A stretch of 64,000 nucleotides of DNA from CBDCME01 sp965218865. GTDB lineage: Bacteria > Pseudomonadota > Alphaproteobacteria > JAAXGF01. Made by a program: the position numbers and the translations under genes. Where the stretch lies: positions 42,578 to 106,577 of the forward strand of contig CBDCME010000078.1 in NCBI GenBank assembly GCA_965218865.1. The letters are read 5' to 3'. The notes below the pieces were generated by a model that saw nothing but the letters and a program-made list of their open reading frames with translations, was not told where the DNA came from and did not search any database. Shown in pieces: positions 37,690 to 46,508 of this stretch. Every line of letters begins with the position of its first letter. The stretch's first letter is position 1.

Positions 37690-38301
37690 CTAGCGGATCG
37701 AATCGGGAAACGTCTCGGTCAGCTCTTCCAGACGGCCTTTGGCATCCCGAAGTATGGACTCGCCGTCGCCGACAAGGAGGGTGTCGAAGTCGAGGTCCAA
37801 GAGCGTGCGCACGCTGCTCCGCAGGCGAGCCGGGTTATCCATTACGCGTTCCGGCAAAAGCCCGCACCGGCCCGGCGGGTTGCCGATGATCGCGTCGCCG
37901 ACGATCAAGATCCCGCGGTCGCGCCAAAACAATGTCACCTCCCCTGGTGACTTTCCCGCCGCACCGATGACCTCCAACGGCCCAATCTGGTCTCCGACGG
38001 TCAAGTAGTCGTCGATATCCGTATCCTGGCTTCGGGCACGATCCGCATCGTCGGCGTGGATGGCCGTTTGCGCACCCGTTCGCGCCCGTACCCGGTTGGC
38101 CGCTCGCGAATGATTGCGGTTGGTCAGAAGAATCCGGGTGACGCCTTCGCGGACGATGGTTTCGAGGTCACCCTCAGTCGGCTCGACAGGATCAACACAG
38201 ATGTTGCCGCCGGGATCGCGAATAATATGGCCGTTGAAGTCATATCCGTGAGGTTCCGAAAACCACGACCACGTCAGGATACCGTTGACAATCTCCCGCA
38301 T
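37690..38301 (-). CDS. metallo-beta-lactamase-fold protein with altered metal motif
   Basis: 203 residues with the MBL backbone: HIIRDPGGNICVDPVEP, then a strand and loop ILLTNRNHSRAANRVRARTG where the usual THxHxDH stands, VIGAAGKSPGEVTLFW, LIVGDAIIGNP and TLLVGDGESIL. Only one His remains in the first motif, so classical dizinc hydrolysis is doubtful. Some MBL-fold subfamilies keep TNRNH at this spot. Function unknown. The stop is at 37690. Confidence 0.8.
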   Translation of the reverse strand: MREIVNGILTWSWFSEPHGYDFNGHIIRDPGGNICVDPVEPTEGDLETIVREGVTRILLTNRNHSRAANRVRARTGAQTAIHADDADRARSQDTDIDDYLTVGDQIGPLEVIGAAGKSPGEVTLFWRDRGILIVGDAIIGNPPGRCGLLPERVMDNPARLRSSVRTLLDLDFDTLLVGDGESILRDAKGRLEELTETFPDSIR

Positions 38302-38491
38302 GCCTCGCTCCGTTGCTCATCTTCAGCCAGGAGAACGCTACCACGTTCCAGACAGTGGCAGAAGGCTTCGCTCGTGGACGACAAACGTACTATCATCATT
38401 TCCGGCACCCGAACCCGGAATGAGCCAGGGCCGTTGAAATGGCTGGAAAGCACGAAACCGTCTTTGCGGCGACGGCTAACGGGGGCAGGCC

Positions 38492-39190
38492 ATGAACAAG
38501 CGCGTCTCAGCGATTCGCCATGTGCATTTCGAGGACCTCGGCCTGCTCGCTTCTATACTAGAGGCGCGAGGTTTTGAGATCCTCTATCAAGACGCATGGG
38601 CCGCTGACTTTCAAAGCGGGGCCGACGCCGATCTGCTCGTTATTCTTGGTGGTCCGATCAGCGTCAACGACATCGTCAACTATCCGCTTCTCAAAAAAGA
38701 GATCGCCCTGGCGTCGAGAAGAATTGCGAAAGACCAGCCGACCCTCGGCTTATGTCTTGGCGCACAGATCATGACGAAGGCCATCGGAGGAACCGTAGGC
38801 CCGGGCCCCGAGAAGGAGATTGGCTGGATGCCGCTGCAACTGACTACGGCAGGAGCAATCTCGCCGCTTGCACAGTTGCAGAACGTTCGTGTGCTGCATT
38901 GGCATGGAGAAGTTTGTAATCTACCACAAGGTATCCCTTCTCTCGCCAGCACGGCCGCCTGTCGGAACCAAGCGTTTAGCATCGGCGAAAAGTGCCTAGC
39001 ACTCCAGTTTCATGCAGAGGTCGGAACAGACGGAATCGAGCCTTGGCTCATCGGCCATACGCTTGAAATCGAGTCCACCAAGGGGGTGACGGTCAGTCAG
39101 CTTCGTACGGATACCGCGCGGTTTGGATCGGCGCTCGGAAAAGCCGGAACGCGTTTCTTTCAAGCTTGGCTCGACGGCATCGGCCTGTAA
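38492..39190 (+). CDS. class I glutamine amidotransferase (GMP synthase-like)
   Basis: 232 residues. The nucleophile elbow is LGLCLGAQIM (Cys), with the His-Glu pair in ALQFHAEVGTDGIEPW and the oxyanion strand VILGGPISVND. HWHGE is typical of the stand-alone YxxF-type GATase group. The ATG at 38492 is preceded by GGGGGCAGG. These enzymes transfer ammonia from glutamine to various acceptors or act as gamma-glutamyl hydrolases; no partner synthase is adjacent. Confidence 0.88.
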   Translation: MNKRVSAIRHVHFEDLGLLASILEARGFEILYQDAWAADFQSGADADLLVILGGPISVNDIVNYPLLKKEIALASRRIAKDQPTLGLCLGAQIMTKAIGGTVGPGPEKEIGWMPLQLTTAGAISPLAQLQNVRVLHWHGEVCNLPQGIPSLASTAACRNQAFSIGEKCLALQFHAEVGTDGIEPWLIGHTLEIESTKGVTVSQLRTDTARFGSALGKAGTRFFQAWLDGIGL

Positions 39191-39244
39191 TAACGGACTT
39201 ATCGGTTTTGGAACTCGCAAGCAGTCGCCGTGGCAGTCCGAGGA

Positions 39245-39667
39245 TCACTTTCTCCGTTTTCGCTTCGGCCCGCGCTTTTTGCCAAGCCCAATCTTCTTGG
39301 CCAATGCACTGCGAACAGCAGCGTAGTTGGGAGCCACCATCGGGTAATCTTCAGATAACCCCCACCGCTCGCGATATTCCGCCGTTGTCATGCCAAAAGC
39401 CGTCCGCAGGTGCCGTTTCAGCATTTTGAGTTTCTTTCCATCCTCCAGACAAATGAGATAGTCGGACGTGATCGACTTTTTGATCGGCACGGCCGGTGCA
39501 GGCCGTTCTTCGGTTTCTCGTTCCGATCCCAATCTTGCCAACGCGGTGTACACATCGGAAATAAGCTTCGGCATGTCGGAAACGGTCACAGCGTTAATGA
39601 CGACGTGTGCACTGACGATCTGAGTGACCAGCGACAACACGTTCGGAGACCTCGGCTCGTTTGTCAT
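39245..39667 (-). CDS. MucR/Ros-family transcriptional regulator
   Basis: About 140 residues. The core YLICLEDGKKLKMLKRHLRT followed by FGMTTAEYRERWGL is the MucR zinc-finger region, and a basic tail (KKRGPKRKRRK) follows. GGGGG lies 6 bases before the ATG at 39667, which is preferred over the ATG at 39673. MucR proteins are H-NS-like global regulators in alphaproteobacteria. It is next to an HU gene, a second nucleoid protein. Confidence 0.92.
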   Translation of the reverse strand: MTNEPRSPNVLSLVTQIVSAHVVINAVTVSDMPKLISDVYTALARLGSERETEERPAPAVPIKKSITSDYLICLEDGKKLKMLKRHLRTAFGMTTAEYRERWGLSEDYPMVAPNYAAVRSALAKKIGLGKKRGPKRKRRK

Positions 39668-39707
39668 GAGCATCCCCCTGTTTGGTTTTGAACAACGCGC
39701 CCCTAAT

Positions 39708-39992
39708 TTAACACCCAGCCGCCGCCCTGAGGTTGCTTGCCGGCTTGAACTTCAGGCTCTTGGACGCCTTGATCTTGATCGCATCACCCGTCCGGGGATT
39801 GCGTCCCATGCGCGCCTTTCGTTTGATAATCGAAAACGTGCCAAGCGTCCCGATCATATAAGACCCCTCTTTCTTCGAAGCCTTCAGACCAGCCTCGATT
39901 TCCCCGAAGACCAGTTCGACAACGCCCTTGGCTTCGGCCTTGCTGAGACTCCCCTTCTTCGCCACTCGATCGATAAAGGCTGTCTTGCTCAT
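39708..39992 (-). CDS. HU-family DNA-binding protein
   Basis: 94 residues with the HU/IHF layout: TAFIDRVAKKGSLSKAEAKG helices, IGTLGTFSIIKRKARMGRNP with the conserved GxFxxxxRxxRxGRNP arm, and TGDAIKIKASKSLKFKPAS. It is upstream of mucR on the same strand, 40 bases away. Nucleoid compaction is expected. Confidence 0.95.
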   Translation of the reverse strand: MSKTAFIDRVAKKGSLSKAEAKGVVELVFGEIEAGLKASKKEGSYMIGTLGTFSIIKRKARMGRNPRTGDAIKIKASKSLKFKPASNLRAAAGC

Positions 39993-40083
39993 GATAATCC
40001 CCCTTCATCCAAAGTGCGCCTATGCCCCTGTTACATCGATTCGCACGGCAAGGTAAGCTTCATTTGTCCATAAGAGCACAATG

Positions 40084-40276
40084 ACCCTCGGCGACGAACC
40101 GGCTGCGTGATGCCGCCCTGACGGGGTTCAGGCTTCGAAAATGCCGAGATCAAAGAGGTTGCCGGAATGAACTTGGTCCATGACGTTCATGGTAAGGTCG
40201 GGCCGGTTCCGGCAATGTTCACGCCGTTCACGCTCCGGCGGGCTCGACGCCCAAAATCACCCCTGCGTCAGGTACG
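40084..40276 (+). repeat. 193-bp direct repeat R1, right copy
   Basis: Matches 27804-27996 in the same orientation and lies about 120 bases from tRNA-Arg(CCG). Together the two copies bracket a 12.3-kb accessory segment. Confidence 0.9.
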
Positions 40277-40399
40277 CTGACCCAAATGTTCTGGATAGGT
40301 TCTAGTTTTCAGGCTTCAAAGCTGATTCATTCTGCGGACATTCAGCGGACAAACGCCATTTTTCGGCCTTCTCGAAATCCTCTAAGTCATTGAAATCAT

Positions 40400-40476
<77 letters not shown>

Positions 40477-40589
40477 GCCGGGTCAGGCTAACGCATCGAT
40501 GCTGGAGAGGTAAAGCTTCCGGCCGGCGTTTCGGCGATCCTGGCACCGTTCGTCGGGTAGGGTTGGGGATCCACGGTGGGGGCGGGGCG

Positions 40590-40703
40590 TTATGAAATCG
40601 TCCAAAGAACGAAAATTCCGAACAGCCAGATCGACGCCGAGGCGGTGATGGCGCCGAAGGTCGGAAATTGAAGGCCGAAGACCGATAATTGCATCGTGTT
40701 CAT
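40590..40703 (-). CDS. 37-residue membrane peptide
   Basis: The ATG at 40703 has AAGGGG at ideal spacing. The product is MNTMQLSVFGLQFPTFGAIT followed by a hydrophobic segment (WLFGIFVLWTIS). One TM helix. Too short for a family assignment by eye; the good ribosome-binding site and hydrophobic profile support it. Confidence 0.5.
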   Translation of the reverse strand: MNTMQLSVFGLQFPTFGAITASASIWLFGIFVLWTIS

Positions 40704-40816
40704 GGTTATTCCCCTTGAGTGACGGTTGGCGGTTTTGTCTCCTGTTGTCGGTTCAATGCCGTTCAACGAGGCGTATTATCGGGAACTCACTCGGGTTCCG
40801 GCAATGTCTCGGCTGA

Positions 40817-42244
40817 TGTTGAAAAAGTGAGGTAGGCGTCATTCGCCTGGAACCGTTAGGCTCTGGGTGTTGAATCCATCAAGGAGAACGACGCCATGAC
40901 CAAGCCTACACGGAACAGCCGCCTTTCGAAACTGTTGGAGATCCCGCTTCCGCTGTTGCCGCCGGCCTTGCCGGAGGCTTTTGATGATCTGCGCATGAGC
41001 GTGGATCGCTTTTGCCTGTTGGCCGGGGTGGAGACCCTGGGCGAGATGCTGGACGAGGATAGCGAGGTGCTCTGCGGAGCGCGCCACGCCCGCACGGCCG
41101 AGCGGCAGGGCCATCGCTGGGGGACAACCCAGAGCGAGATTGCCTATCACGGGGGCAAGGTGAAGCTGACGCGCCCGCGGGTGCGCGATCTTGCGGGCAA
41201 GGAGATGAGCTTGCCGAGCTGGGAGTTGCTCTCGGACCCGGCGCTTTTGCAGTCCTGGGCGATGAACATCATGCTGCTTACGGTTTCGACCCGCAAGTAC
41301 GCGCGCGCCGTGCGCCTGCCCGGCGAGGCCAGCGGCGACTTGCCGGCACGCGCGGGCGATGCGACCTCGAAGTCCGCGGTCTCGCGGCGCTTCGTGGCCA
41401 TGACGCGCAAGAAGCTGAAGGCCTTCCTGGCCAGCGACCTTTCGGATCTCGATCTCCTGGTCATCCAGATCGACGGGCTGCACGTCGGCGATCACGTGTT
41501 GCTGGCAGCTATTGGCATCGACGGCGCGGGCGAGAAGCATGTTCTAGGCCTGGCCGAAGGTGCCACGGAGAATGCCGCCACGGTGCAGGCGCTGCTCGAC
41601 AACCTGACCGCCCGCGGCCTCGACCCGGAAGTGCCCCGGCTCTTCATCGTCGACGGCGCCAAGGCGCTCTCCAAGGCGATCAAGCGGACCTTCGGGCCGG
41701 TGGCCGCCCTCCAGCGCTGCCAGGTCCACAAGGGCCGCAACATCATCGAGCGCCTCGACGAAAGCCTTCATGCCGGCGTCAAGAAGGCGCTCAGGCAAGC
41801 CTGGGACCAAGACGATGCCGAGAAAGCCGAACGCCTCATGAAGAACCTGGCGCGCCGCCTGGAGACCGAGGCCCCCGGCGTTTCGGCTTCCATCCTGGAG
41901 GGCCTGGATGAGATCCTCACCGTGATCCGCTTGGGCCTGCCGCCCAAGCTCAGGCGCTCCTTGGCCTGCACCAACGCCATCGAGAATGCCTTGGGAACGG
42001 TCAGGATGGTGCAGCACAATGTCAAGCGCTGGCGCAACGCCGAGATGGCCTTGCGATGGACCGCCGCCGGCCTCCTGGAAGCCCAAAAGACCTCCGTCGC
42101 CTCAAGGCCTACCGGCAACTCCCCATCCTCAGAGCTGCCCTCGAGGATCACGTGAAAAAGGCAAAAGCGAAAAGCGCCATTGAAACCATCAAAGAGGCCG
42201 CCTAGCCTCGAAGCCCAACCATGCCTGCCTCGCCTTTTTCAACA
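40817..42244 (+). mobile_element. IS256-family element
   Basis: Ends TGTTGAAAAAGTGAGGTAGGC and its inverse near 42222-42244 (GCCTGCCTCGCCTTTTTCAACA), with 1-2 mismatches. I could not see a matching 8-bp duplication. Confidence 0.85.
40896..42205 (+). pseudogene. IS256-family transposase, frameshift near C-terminus
   Basis: The ATG at 40896 (MTKPTRNSRLSKLLEIPLPL). DDE residues are LLVIQIDGLHVGDH (Asp), RLFIVDGAKAL (Asp) and CTNAIENALGTVR (Glu). After GLLEAQK the frame is lost at an A4 run near 42090. The expected end (DLRRLKAYRQLPILRAALED ... AIETIKEAA, stop at 42203-42205) lies in the next frame, consistent with one missing A. The catalytic core is unaffected. Confidence 0.9.
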
Positions 42245-42792
42245 GAGCATGGGACATCGCCCGGGTTCTGACGGCGATCACGAGGTTGAAGATTTTTCCG
42301 TGCTTCCATTCAACGACGCCCGATACCGAAACTTCAGGATCCTGCAGTTGCCACAAAATCCCGGTGAATCGGGCTAATCGCGCGGCCAATGGGAAGCCAA
42401 CAACCGACCCCCGCCGGCCCCTCACGTTGCCGCCGTCCGGCAAGGTGCCGGAGGGATCGGATTCCGTCCTGGAAAGAGACGAAAATAGCGGAAATCCCAC
42501 CCGAGTGTGATCTCGGTCACAATCGGGTCGGAGGAAATAGACTAACCTTGCGGGGCAATTGCCAAAATGGTAAATCGTCAGCCATAATTATAAGGCGTTG
42601 CGGGTTGGGAGAAGGGCGTCCCCTTCCGCCGATATTTTCGGCGTGGTTCGATATGACTCGATTCATCGCGGGTTGGGGATCGCGTCACATAGTGTATAAA
42701 TGTCGACGTGAATGATGCAGCGCCTGCCCGCCGGCTTTTTTGGCAAACCGGCGAACGCTCGTTTCCGCCAGCCAGTTGAATGAGGTTGTACG
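42245..42792. other. upstream region of the multiheme cytochrome, no gene recognised
   Basis: 548 bases between the IS256 end and the cytochrome start. It holds a CRP/FNR-type palindrome at 42506-42521. Weak minus-strand frames at 42245-42500 are not convincing. Confidence 0.45.
42506..42521. promoter_or_regulatory. CRP/FNR-superfamily binding site
   Basis: TGTGATCTCGGTCACA is a perfect TGTGA-N6-TCACA palindrome, about 270 bases upstream of the multiheme cytochrome start. Which family member binds (CRP-like or another) cannot be told from the sequence. Confidence 0.55.
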
Positions 42793-44521
42793 ATGGCCAA
42801 GAACGCGATTAATCGTCCATTTATTATTTTGTTCCTCTTGGGTGCGATGTTCGCCTGGGTTTCGGGTGCCTGGGCGATGGAATTCGGATCCGTTGACGGA
42901 GGAGGGTTTCCCCAGCGCCTCGAAATGCGCGGTGTGTCATCAGCACATCTACGATGAGTGGAGTTCGTCGAACCACGCCTACGCGTCGGTTTCGCCGATG
43001 TTCCACAAATTCGAGCAAAAGATCAGCGACCTGACCCAAGGCACCATCGGGACGTTCTGCGTCCGTTGCCACCAGTCGGTGGGGACCACTCTCGGGGAAG
43101 CGCGAGAGCAGCCGCTATGGGAACGTTCGCGGGTATCGAGCGAGGGCGTGACCTGCATCACCTGCCACCGGGTCGCAGCGACCTACAACAAACCGAACGG
43201 TGAACGCAAGATCATCCCGGGCGATATTCATCAGCCGATATATGGTCCGCTCGGGGGCGAGGGCGTCAAGGAGGTCGTCGACAACAAGGGGTTTTACAAG
43301 GTGGCCCCGAGCCCGGAAGATCGGGGGGCGAAGATTCATGCTAGCGGTGTCCTCCAAAGTCAGATAACGGATCCTCGTTTTGCTATGGCTGTCACCAGGT
43401 GGCGGTGAACATCGGGATCAAGCTCGAAGTGGTCGTGGATCAATACCGGGGCTCGCCGGCTATCGGGGAGGGCATCAGCTGCCAGGACTGTCACATGGGC
43501 AAGGTGCCCGGGCGCCCCGATGGCTACGCCACCGCGGCGGTGGCGGTGATCAACAATGTGGAGATCGATCCCGGGACGAAGCACGGCAACCATGCCTTCT
43601 ACGGACCCGGTTATCCAAATCGCCCACCCCGGCATATTCCCGCATAATCCGGATGCCGAGGCCTGGACGATGCAAGAATGGCTCCAGTTCGATTACCGTG
43701 CCGGTTGGGGAACCGAGGAATTCGAGGAAGCGCTGGACGAATCCGGCGAGGATTACGATTTCCCCGAGGTCTGGGCCGACAGCTTCGACCGCGAGGACGC
43801 GCGCGCGGTCATCGAGGTCAATTTGGAGAGGCTCGAGGAAAAACGGGAGTCGCGCGAGGCCGTGATGAACAACGGTTCGCGCCTCGACGGACCCTTCTTC
43901 AATGATAAGCCGGGTGTCGGCGAGAGCTTGAGCGTCACCTACACGGTGACCAACACTAAGAACGGCCACAACTACCCCTCGGGTTCCCTGGGCGCCCAGC
44001 CGGAACTCTGGTTGAACGTGGCCCTGATCAATCCGGACGGCGAGAACGTTTGGGAAACGGGTTACGTGGACAGCCTTGGCGACATGGCGGACATCCACTC
44101 GCTCGACGTCGCCGCGGGGACGGTTGCCTATGACGACCAGTTGTTCAACCTACAAACCAAGTTCCTGACCCAGAACGTCAAGGGGACCGACCGGGAAATG
44201 TATTTGCCCGTCCCCTTCGACTTCGACCAGTTGCCGCAGCTGAGGCCGTTCCTGTTCCCGACCACGGTCATCAATCATACGCCGACCATACGCATGGAAG
44301 CTCGTAGCCTGCCGCCCCTGTCTTCGCGGGACGCGGACTACTCCATTCCCAGCGAAGCCGTCTCGAAGCCCGGCACCTACAAGCTGGCGGCGCGTATGCG
44401 CAGCCGCGCCGAACCCATCTATTTCATGCGCTTCGTGAAAGCCACGCCGGAGATGGAACGGACGATGAGCGAGTGGATGATCGACATCCACCCGTACAGC
44501 GTCGCCTTCGAAGTCAACTAG
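42793..44521 (+). pseudogene. multiheme cytochrome c with three apparent frameshifts
   Basis: The ATG at 42793 encodes a signal peptide (FIILFLLGAMFAWVSGAWA). The mature protein continues in a second frame from about 42880 (DPLTEEGFPSASKCAVCHQH), a third from about 43383 (FCYGCHQVAVNIGI) and a fourth from about 43610 (IAHPGIFPHNPDAEAW), ending VAFEVN at 44521. Five CxxCH haem motifs are visible: CAVCH, CVRCH, CITCH, CYGCH and CQDCH. A beta-rich C-terminal domain follows. Each shift is a single base. It was probably a periplasmic electron carrier or reductase subunit of the cytochrome c-554 type. No partner genes are present. Confidence 0.82.
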
Positions 44522-44580
44522 TGCATCGACCCAAACGGAGGCGACAGCCGAAGTTAGGAAAGTTGATGCATCGACAAAGG

Positions 44581-44627
44581 CCTGGTGCACGGGGGCGTGA
44601 ACGAAGTGAATGCGCCGGTGCACCAGG
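44581..44627 (+). repeat. inverted repeat downstream of the cytochrome
   Basis: CCTGGTGCAC and GTGCACCAGG form a 10-bp stem with a 27-base loop, 60 bases after the cytochrome stop. Confidence 0.6.
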
Positions 44628-44644
44628 TTCTTGATCACTCACCC

Positions 44645-44677
44645 GACCCCAACACTTGGTTCCCAAGTGTTGGGGTC
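44645..44677. terminator. strong perfect hairpin, possible terminator
   Basis: GACCCCAACACTTGG / CCAAGTGTTGGGGTC, a perfect 15-bp stem with a 3-base loop, placed after the cytochrome gene. There is no T-tract, so it may be a processing or bidirectional structure rather than a Rho-independent terminator. Confidence 0.5.
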
Positions 44678-44687
44678 GATCCGTTAG

Positions 44688-44819
44688 GGTCTGTTCGAAA
44701 ATGCGCGTCCGCGCATTTTTTGCGCCTGTCCCGGCCCTCTCCCCCTCCCGGCCACCCACGAGAGTATGTGGGTGGCCGGGAGGGGGAGAGGGCCGGCGCC
44801 GCGAGTTTTCGAACAGACC
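44688..44819. repeat. MITE-like hairpin element, copy A (complete)
   Basis: Ends GGTCTGTTCGAAAA / TTTTCGAACAGACC, flanked by a 5-bp duplication GTTAG. Inside is a long near-perfect hairpin: CCGGCCCTCTCCCCCTCCCG.. against CGGGAGGGGGAGAGGGCCGG, with loop around ACGAGAGTATG, plus a small stem ATGCGCGtCCGCGCAT. No coding capacity. Confidence 0.85.
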
Positions 44820-44988
44820 GTTAGAACCGGGCAACGGCCGCAAGGGTAATTCTTCCTTCCAATCTCTCCCGCGAATCCGGGATCACCAAAACAATCTCGA
44901 CGGCGCCTTTTCGGCGCCCCTTTCCTTCGTGCGCACGAAAATGACGTGCGTAAATTGGCCGGTTGGTCCGACCACGGAGATGGTTGTT

Positions 44989-45283
44989 TGGAGGGCGATC
45001 GGGGACTCGAACCCCGGACCCGCTGATTACGACACCACCACGGCTTTCGCCGCCCCCGAACTTCGGGGTTCGTGGCCCGGACTATCCCTTCACCCTGGAC
45101 CCATGGCCGTTAGGTGGGCGCCGTCTAGTCTCTACACCTTCCCCGCATTCCCGGGGCTTGGCTCGGGATCGCCTTCGACCGCGGCCGGAGGGGTTCCCCG
45201 AATTTGACGCCTTTTCACCCGCCCGTTTCCGGACGGGGCTCCCAATCGAGAGTCAGCTGCTCTACCAACTGAGCTAATCGCCC
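44989..45283 (-). tRNA. tRNA-Lys(CTT) interrupted by a group I intron
   Basis: On the minus strand exon 1 (45249-45283) has acceptor GGGCGAT, D arm GCTC..GAGC and anticodon 5' half GCTGACTCT. Exon 2 (44989-45029) has TAATCAGC, a variable loop, T arm CGGGG TTCGAGT CCCCG, acceptor ATCGCCC and TCCA. Joined, the anticodon loop is CTCTTAA with anticodon CTT. The intron sits between positions 35 and 36. The base before the encoded CCA is T, whereas tRNA-Lys normally has A at position 73. Confidence 0.95.
45030..45248 (-). ncRNA. group I intron (IC3-like) in tRNA-Lys
   Basis: 219 nt. The upstream exon ends in U and the intron ends in G, as the group I mechanism requires. P1 can form between exon CUCU and intron GGAG, with a U.G wobble at the splice site. 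The conserved core elements are present in order: P (AATTCGGGGAA), Q (GATCCCGAGCCAAGCC), R (AGAGACTAGACGGC) and S (GAAGGGATAGTCC). These closely resemble the bacterial tRNA-Leu/Arg/Ile introns. There is no homing endonuclease. It is likely self-splicing. Confidence 0.93.
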
Positions 45284-45358
45284 GCGGCCCGCGATATAAC
45301 AAAATCGGGGGGGGTTGTCGATAGCGCCCGGTTCCTGCCCCCGGGCCGGAAGAGACAC

Positions 45359-46504
45359 TCACAATAGTGCGGCGCGCCGGGGCAGGGTGACGTCGCGATG
45401 GATGTAGACGCTCATCAGGAGTCCGAAGCTGATCAAGAGCATTATCATCGCCGTGCCGCCGTAGGAGATCAGCGGCAGCGGGATCCCAACGACGGGGATC
45501 AGACCCGTGACCATGGCGATGTTGATGAAGACGTAAAGAAAGAAGGTCGCGGTGACGCCCATGCCGACGAGCCGCCCGAACCGGCTGGTGCAGCGCGTAC
45601 TGATGGCGATACCCATTGCCAGGATGAGCAGGTAAAGGCCCAGCAGCGTCACCGCCCCGACCAAACCGAACTCCTCGGCCAGCATCGTGAAAATGAAATC
45701 GGTCTGCTTCTCGGGTAGGAAGTTCAGATGGCTCTGGCTGCCGGCGAGAAAGCCCTTTCCGAACAGACCCCCGGACCCGAGGGCAATCTTCGACTGCAGA
45801 ATGTGGTATCCGGCGCCGAGGGGATCGCGTTCCGGATTGAGGAAGGTCAGAACCCGCTGTTGCTGATAATCGAGGAGATAATGCCACCCGATTGGAATCG
45901 CGGCGAGCGTCGCCGCCAGCGCTGCCCCGAACATCCAGAGCCGAATCCCAGCCAGAAAAAAAATCGCGGCGCTTTCCATCATCAACAACACTGCCGTGCC
46001 CAGATCGGGTTGACGAATCACGAGCCAGGACGGCACGATGACCATCAGAAGCGGGATGATCAGCGACGGCAAGCGCTGGATCTCTTCGACCGTCAGGCCG
46101 TGGAAATAGCGCGCGAGCGCGAGGATCAGGGCAATCTTCATGATTTCCGAAGGTTGGATCCTGACGATACTGAGGTCCATCCAGCGCTGCGCCCCCATGC
46201 CGCTGGAGCCGATGAATTCGACCGCCACAAGCAGCGCCAGGGCGACGAAGAAGATCGGGTAGGCCGCGCGCAGCAAATGGCGCACGTTAACCATCGCGAT
46301 GGCGAACATCAGCAAGAGGCCGATCCCGAAGCGTACCATCTGGCGCCAGGCCCAGGGTTCGTAACTACCGTTCGCGGCCGAGTACAACATTACGAAACCA
46401 ACACAAGCGGTGAGGCAAAGAAGCGTCACCAGCGTCCAACTGATTTGGGCGAGTTTGCCCAGGATGGGCGCTGTACCGCGTTTGAGTTCGGATCGGGTCG
46501 CCAC
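45359..46504 (-). CDS. rodA: RodA, SEDS peptidoglycan glycosyltransferase
   Basis: 381 residues with about ten TM segments. It has SEDS motifs: GAQRWMDLSIVRIQPSE, VIRQPDLGTAV, SHLNFLPEKQTDFIFTMLAEE and GIPLPLISYGGTA. It polymerises lipid II for side-wall elongation with PBP2. It starts with GTG 4 bases after mrdA, so the two are coupled. It is the last gene of the mre operon. No defects. Confidence 0.97.
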   Translation of the reverse strand: MATRSELKRGTAPILGKLAQISWTLVTLLCLTACVGFVMLYSAANGSYEPWAWRQMVRFGIGLLLMFAIAMVNVRHLLRAAYPIFFVALALLVAVEFIGSSGMGAQRWMDLSIVRIQPSEIMKIALILALARYFHGLTVEEIQRLPSLIIPLLMVIVPSWLVIRQPDLGTAVLLMMESAAIFFLAGIRLWMFGAALAATLAAIPIGWHYLLDYQQQRVLTFLNPERDPLGAGYHILQSKIALGSGGLFGKGFLAGSQSHLNFLPEKQTDFIFTMLAEEFGLVGAVTLLGLYLLILAMGIAISTRCTSRFGRLVGMGVTATFFLYVFINIAMVTGLIPVVGIPLPLISYGGTAMIMLLISFGLLMSVYIHRDVTLPRRAALL

Positions 46505-46508
46505 CGCC

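Noticed and set aside
40817..42244. 8-bp target duplication for the IS256 element
   Set aside because: The bases next to the two ends (TCGGCTGA and GAGCATGG) do not match, so no duplication is claimed.
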